A stretch of 64,000 nt of DNA from Henningerozyma blattae CBS 6284. Its lineage: Eukaryota > Ascomycota > Saccharomycetes > Saccharomycetales > Saccharomycetaceae. Below are positions 59,150-64,000 of the stretch, in pieces. Numbering within the stretch: the first letter of the stretch is position 1; the number at the start of each line of letters is the position of its first letter. The notes under the pieces were generated by a model. It made no database searches. It was given only the letters and a program-made list of their open reading frames with translations, and was not told where the DNA came from. A program made the translations under genes and the position numbers. Location of the stretch: the NCBI RefSeq assembly GCF_000315915.1, contig NC_020188.1, positions 761,501-825,500 on the forward strand. Reading direction: 5' to 3'.

Positions 59150-59595
59150 AAATATTGTTTTTATCAAAATATTTGTACAACATTTGAATCTTTTGTAGTG
59201 GTGTTATTTTTAGTCATACTTTAGAAAATTGTTCTGTTTTAATAAATAGTTCTACTTATAGCAACTTTTTACCCTTCTAAGCAGGAATAAAAATTATATA
59301 AGACTACATAAAGTATAAAAAATATATATCGAGTAAAGCACTGGAAGTTTATACATTTTAGTTTAGATAAGAGAGGTCAAATCATCTGTAGGTAAAAAAT
59401 CTATTATATAATTAGCCTTGCAAATGATGTCTGACAATTATACTTATCTTATAGTAGTTTAATGATATACTCATTTTGGTGACAATGAATTTTCCAATTG
59501 GGGTTTTATTAGCAACATATATTCACGTTAAACTATATTTTACCCTAAACCAGTATATCTACTGTTGTATCTATAGAGACCATGAATATCTAGCA
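59150..59595 (-). repeat. inverted copy of the 39-40 kb LTR-like unit
   Basis: The minus strand starts TGCTAGATATTC at 59595 and contains ACAACAGTAGATATACTG, AACGTGAATATATGTTGC, CCCCAATTGGAAAATTCATT and later ATTCCTGCTTAGAAGGGTA with AACAGAACAATT. The order is the same as in the units at 39821 and 40138. Confidence 0.6.
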
Positions 59596-59739
59596 ATTCC
59601 TATCTTCAACTAATGTATTTATTTACAATTTGTATAAAATTTAGCATTTTAATATAATTTGAAAAATTAGTTTTTTTGAAGTTTTCAATTATTTATTTAT
59701 TTATTTATTTGTAAAAATCTTAAAATATCTATCAGGTAT

Positions 59740-61741
<2,002 letters not shown>

Positions 61742-63184
61742 TTATTGTAAACGACTATCTAATATCTCCATTTCACAAAGAATAGATATATGATCACTTG
61801 GATATTCTCTTTCGAAAGGTTGAGTATGAAATGGCATGTCTTTATTTAGAGGCATCTTTAATAAACCTTTAATGAGTAATTGATTATTTTTTTCGAATTC
61901 TTCCAATGATTCACCAATTTCTGATGGTGGTTCATTGATATCCCAATTATCAACATACATAATATAATCCAATACACCATGCCAGCTTTTTGCCCAACTT
62001 GTAAACTCAGGCTCACCACGATCATTATTAATGTTTACATTGCTTGGGTCTACAATTTTATAAGCAAGACCATAGAGAGAGGTTGCCCTTAAAGCAAGTT
62101 GATTGTGTAATGATTGCAGTTGGTGTACTAATTTTGCCTGTTCTATAGTTGGGGTAAAAGAATCAGGTACCATATCTTTTGGCTGATTTATCAATTTTTT
62201 CTCTTCCTCTTCATCACTATCCCCTATTTCTCCATTACGCCTCTTGGAAAATTTATAGGCGGTGCTACATTCAATAACTTTTTTCTCTCTCCCTGTATAT
62301 TCGATGGGTTTTGAAGTCATTGATAAATAAGGCGCATCTCTTGGAGTTGAATTGAAATCACCACAAATGAAAGGATACCAATGTGTTTTCAAATGATCTT
62401 TAACATTCAATATATCAATAAATTTTTTCATTTTTTCCAATAATATATAACATTGCCTTGTTCTTTCAAATGTTCCAAAGGGATGCCAAAATAAATGAGT
62501 AGTTGAAATGATGAAACCAATATCATTTTGATCAAACGAATGTAATAAATTAGGAAAATTTTTCGTAATAAATTCATCGTTGAATTTCAAAGCAACATAC
62601 ATTGCAATGTTTCTTGTAATCGTTCTCCTGGCAATATTTGAAGTCTTTACATCATCGAAATCTACAACCATATGATCCACTTGTTTGAAAATTGATTTTT
62701 TCCATGCAATTAAAACACCATGGTGTTTAATCTTTTGCTTGTAATAGAAAGTATTCATATTCAAATTCGATTCTAACTGATCTTTCCAAAAATTTTCATA
62801 TTGGAAATCATCAATTTCTTGTAGACATAATATATCTGGATTATAATAAGTGATCTCGTTCATCAACACTTTTGATCTTCTAAACCACTTCAACGCAGGA
62901 CCACTATCACTAAAGACTTCCCTTCTAATCATCGCTTGAGCAAGACAATTATAAGTCATCAAAGAGAATTTAAATCCCTTCCTATTACTATGACCATGAT
63001 GTGGTAAATATAAGATAGGTCGTTTGATGAAGGATAATTCGATGGGATGATCGGGATCTTCTCCTTGGATTAATTTTTTTTCCCTTTTCTTACTTTTAAA
63101 TATTTCTCTTTGCTTACGGATTTCATCTTGGCTTAATTCTCCGGCTGATTTGTTTTGTAGTAATAAAATCTCTTTTTTCGTCAT
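61742..63184 (-). CDS. NGL2: CCR4-like endonuclease/exonuclease/phosphatase family RNase
   Basis: 480 residues (S. cerevisiae Ngl2 is 515, Ngl3 is 505). A basic Lys-rich N-terminus is followed by the EEP nuclease fold. Motifs are FSLMTYNCLAQ, metal-binding Glu123 in CLQEIDDF, HGVLIAWK, STTHLFWHP, CGDFNSTP (about residue 272), and the C-terminal catalytic YPSDHISI with His465. Ngl2 trims the 3' end of 5.8S rRNA; Ngl3 acts on poly(A). The location fits both YMR285C (NGL2) and YML118W (NGL3), so one gene may represent the pre-duplication ancestor. Confidence 0.9.
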   Translation of the reverse strand: MTKKEILLLQNKSAGELSQDEIRKQREIFKSKKREKKLIQGEDPDHPIELSFIKRPILYLPHHGHSNRKGFKFSLMTYNCLAQAMIRREVFSDSGPALKWFRRSKVLMNEITYYNPDILCLQEIDDFQYENFWKDQLESNLNMNTFYYKQKIKHHGVLIAWKKSIFKQVDHMVVDFDDVKTSNIARRTITRNIAMYVALKFNDEFITKNFPNLLHSFDQNDIGFIISTTHLFWHPFGTFERTRQCYILLEKMKKFIDILNVKDHLKTHWYPFICGDFNSTPRDAPYLSMTSKPIEYTGREKKVIECSTAYKFSKRRNGEIGDSDEEEEKKLINQPKDMVPDSFTPTIEQAKLVHQLQSLHNQLALRATSLYGLAYKIVDPSNVNINNDRGEPEFTSWAKSWHGVLDYIMYVDNWDINEPPSEIGESLEEFEKNNQLLIKGLLKMPLNKDMPFHTQPFEREYPSDHISILCEMEILDSRLQ

Positions 63185-63553
63185 GATTGAATATATGCAT
63201 TTCTTCGTCTTATTAATCTGAGCTTTGTTTGACGTCTGGATCTACCACACATATGGATGAGAATATGACTTGATAAAAGAATGTAAGAGAGTATCGTATC
63301 TATATATATTTATAGGACGGAGATTTACCCTTAAAAAAATTATCCGGGGTAAAATAAAAAAAAAAAGGGGAAAGCAAAAAAAAATTGATGAGCCAAAAAT
63401 TTTTTCTTAGAAATAAAGGAAAAAGAAAGAATGGTTCTCAAGTAAAAATTCAGTTTTTAAAACTCGAATATCTTTACAAAGTATAACAGTTTTATAAAAA
63501 TATACTAGGGGCTAGGGTAGATATATATATAAAAAAAAGTATCTGTATATATG
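63185..63553. other. NGL promoter region
   Basis: About 370 bp between two minus-strand genes, with long A-runs near 63355-63392. No specific site was recognised. Confidence 0.4.
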
Positions 63554-64000
63554 TTAAAAGGCGCTACTTGTCATTTCTGCAGGCAAGATATTTCTTGAAT
63601 GAGGATTGAATCTGAGCATTGATTTTTTGTTCATAGTTGTAGTTGTGTTTGGATCCTTTTCCTTTTCCTTATCCTTGTTTTTATCTATATTGATTTCATT
63701 ATCATTTTCTTCATCTGAAAAAGCTACACTGAATGAATCGACCATTCTTAGGATATCGCTTCGATCTAATGCCTTGCCGTCAAAACTTAGATCAAAACTA
63801 TTTTGAATTAGATTCGAAGCCGTATTGGCAGTTGTTGCAGTGGCAGTTGTCGATGCTGGTGTTTGAGCAGTTGTAGTGGCTGGATTGATTTGAAGATGTG
63901 GATTTGAATTTATCAGTTTTCTATGGATTGGATTAACAATTTTAATGGTATTAAGTAAATAATTTTTCAAGATTAATTTATCTTCATCTTTGGTCAAATC
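63554..64000 (-). CDS. C-terminal part of an unidentified protein, cut by the window edge
   Basis: At least 148 codons remain open to the right edge. The codon at 63995-63997 is TTG, not ATG, and the frame continues past it, so the start lies outside the window. The visible part is mostly low-complexity: a KLILKNYLLNTIKIVNPIHRKL segment, an Ala/Thr repeat stretch, FDLSFDGKALDRSDILRMVDSFSVAFSDEE, a Lys/Asp/Glu run and the ending NKKSMLRFNPHSRNILPAEM plus five residues. No domain was recognised. By position it could be the counterpart of YML119W, which follows NGL3 (inference only). Confidence 0.7.
   Translation of the reverse strand, partial: DLTKDEDKLILKNYLLNTIKIVNPIHRKLINSNPHLQINPATTTAQTPASTTATATTANTASNLIQNSFDLSFDGKALDRSDILRMVDSFSVAFSDEENDNEINIDKNKDKEKEKDPNTTTTMNKKSMLRFNPHSRNILPAEMTSSAF

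Overview
The window is nuclear DNA from a budding yeast of the Saccharomycetaceae. All protein genes are intronless and AT-rich, with Saccharomyces-type products (SAG1, APL1, SSK1, SCS7, ZDS, RCE1, COQ5, BUL, DSK2, TAF8, FCP1, ATR1, OYE, NGL). Three of the four tRNA genes carry short introns next to the anticodon. From remembered S. cerevisiae gene names, the order SCS7-ZDS-RCE1-COQ5-BUL-DSK2-TAF8-FCP1-ATR1-NGL interleaves the two duplicated chromosome XIII regions (YMR272C-YMR285C and YML109W-YML118W). Many genes of the combined set are missing (CTK3, DAT1, VAN1 and PGM3, for example). This fits a post-whole-genome-duplication species that resolved duplicates differently from S. cerevisiae. 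The species cannot be named from the sequence.

Left part, 1-12.1 kb: two tandem alpha-agglutinin (SAG1) homologues on the minus strand. The first has flocculin-like repeats and a GPI tail; the second is short and unanchored. Each has a probable Mcm1/alpha1 operator upstream. APL1 (AP-2 beta subunit) and SSK1 (osmosensing response regulator) follow.

Middle-left, 13.4-28 kb: SCS7 (sphingolipid alpha-hydroxylase, with an altered cytochrome b5 haem motif), a greatly enlarged ZDS protein, RCE1 (CAAX protease), COQ5 (ubiquinone methyltransferase) and a BUL arrestin-like Rsp5 adaptor. Unusually GC-rich DNA lies upstream of SCS7 and BUL.

Accessory zone, 28.7-46 kb: a graveyard of LTR retrotransposons around tRNA-Phe, tRNA-Lys(UUU) and tRNA-Leu(CAA). 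It holds a decayed Ty3-like element lacking most of its integrase, a second truncated gag-protease element, and several LTR families. DSK2 is the only host protein gene here. It lies inside a segment flanked by two inverted 327-bp LTRs with only 3 differences, and it is inverted relative to the S. cerevisiae order.

Right part, 46.4-64 kb: TAF8 and FCP1 (transcription machinery), two tandem ATR1 drug/boron transporter genes sharing an exactly identical 162-bp tract, a second LTR cluster with tRNA-Lys(CUU), then an Old Yellow Enzyme gene, an NGL nuclease and the 3' end of an unidentified gene running off the right edge.

The genes do not form one pathway. The main biological interest is the mating-adhesin pair, the haem-ligand change in SCS7, LTR-mediated rearrangement around DSK2, and gene conversion in the transporter pair.
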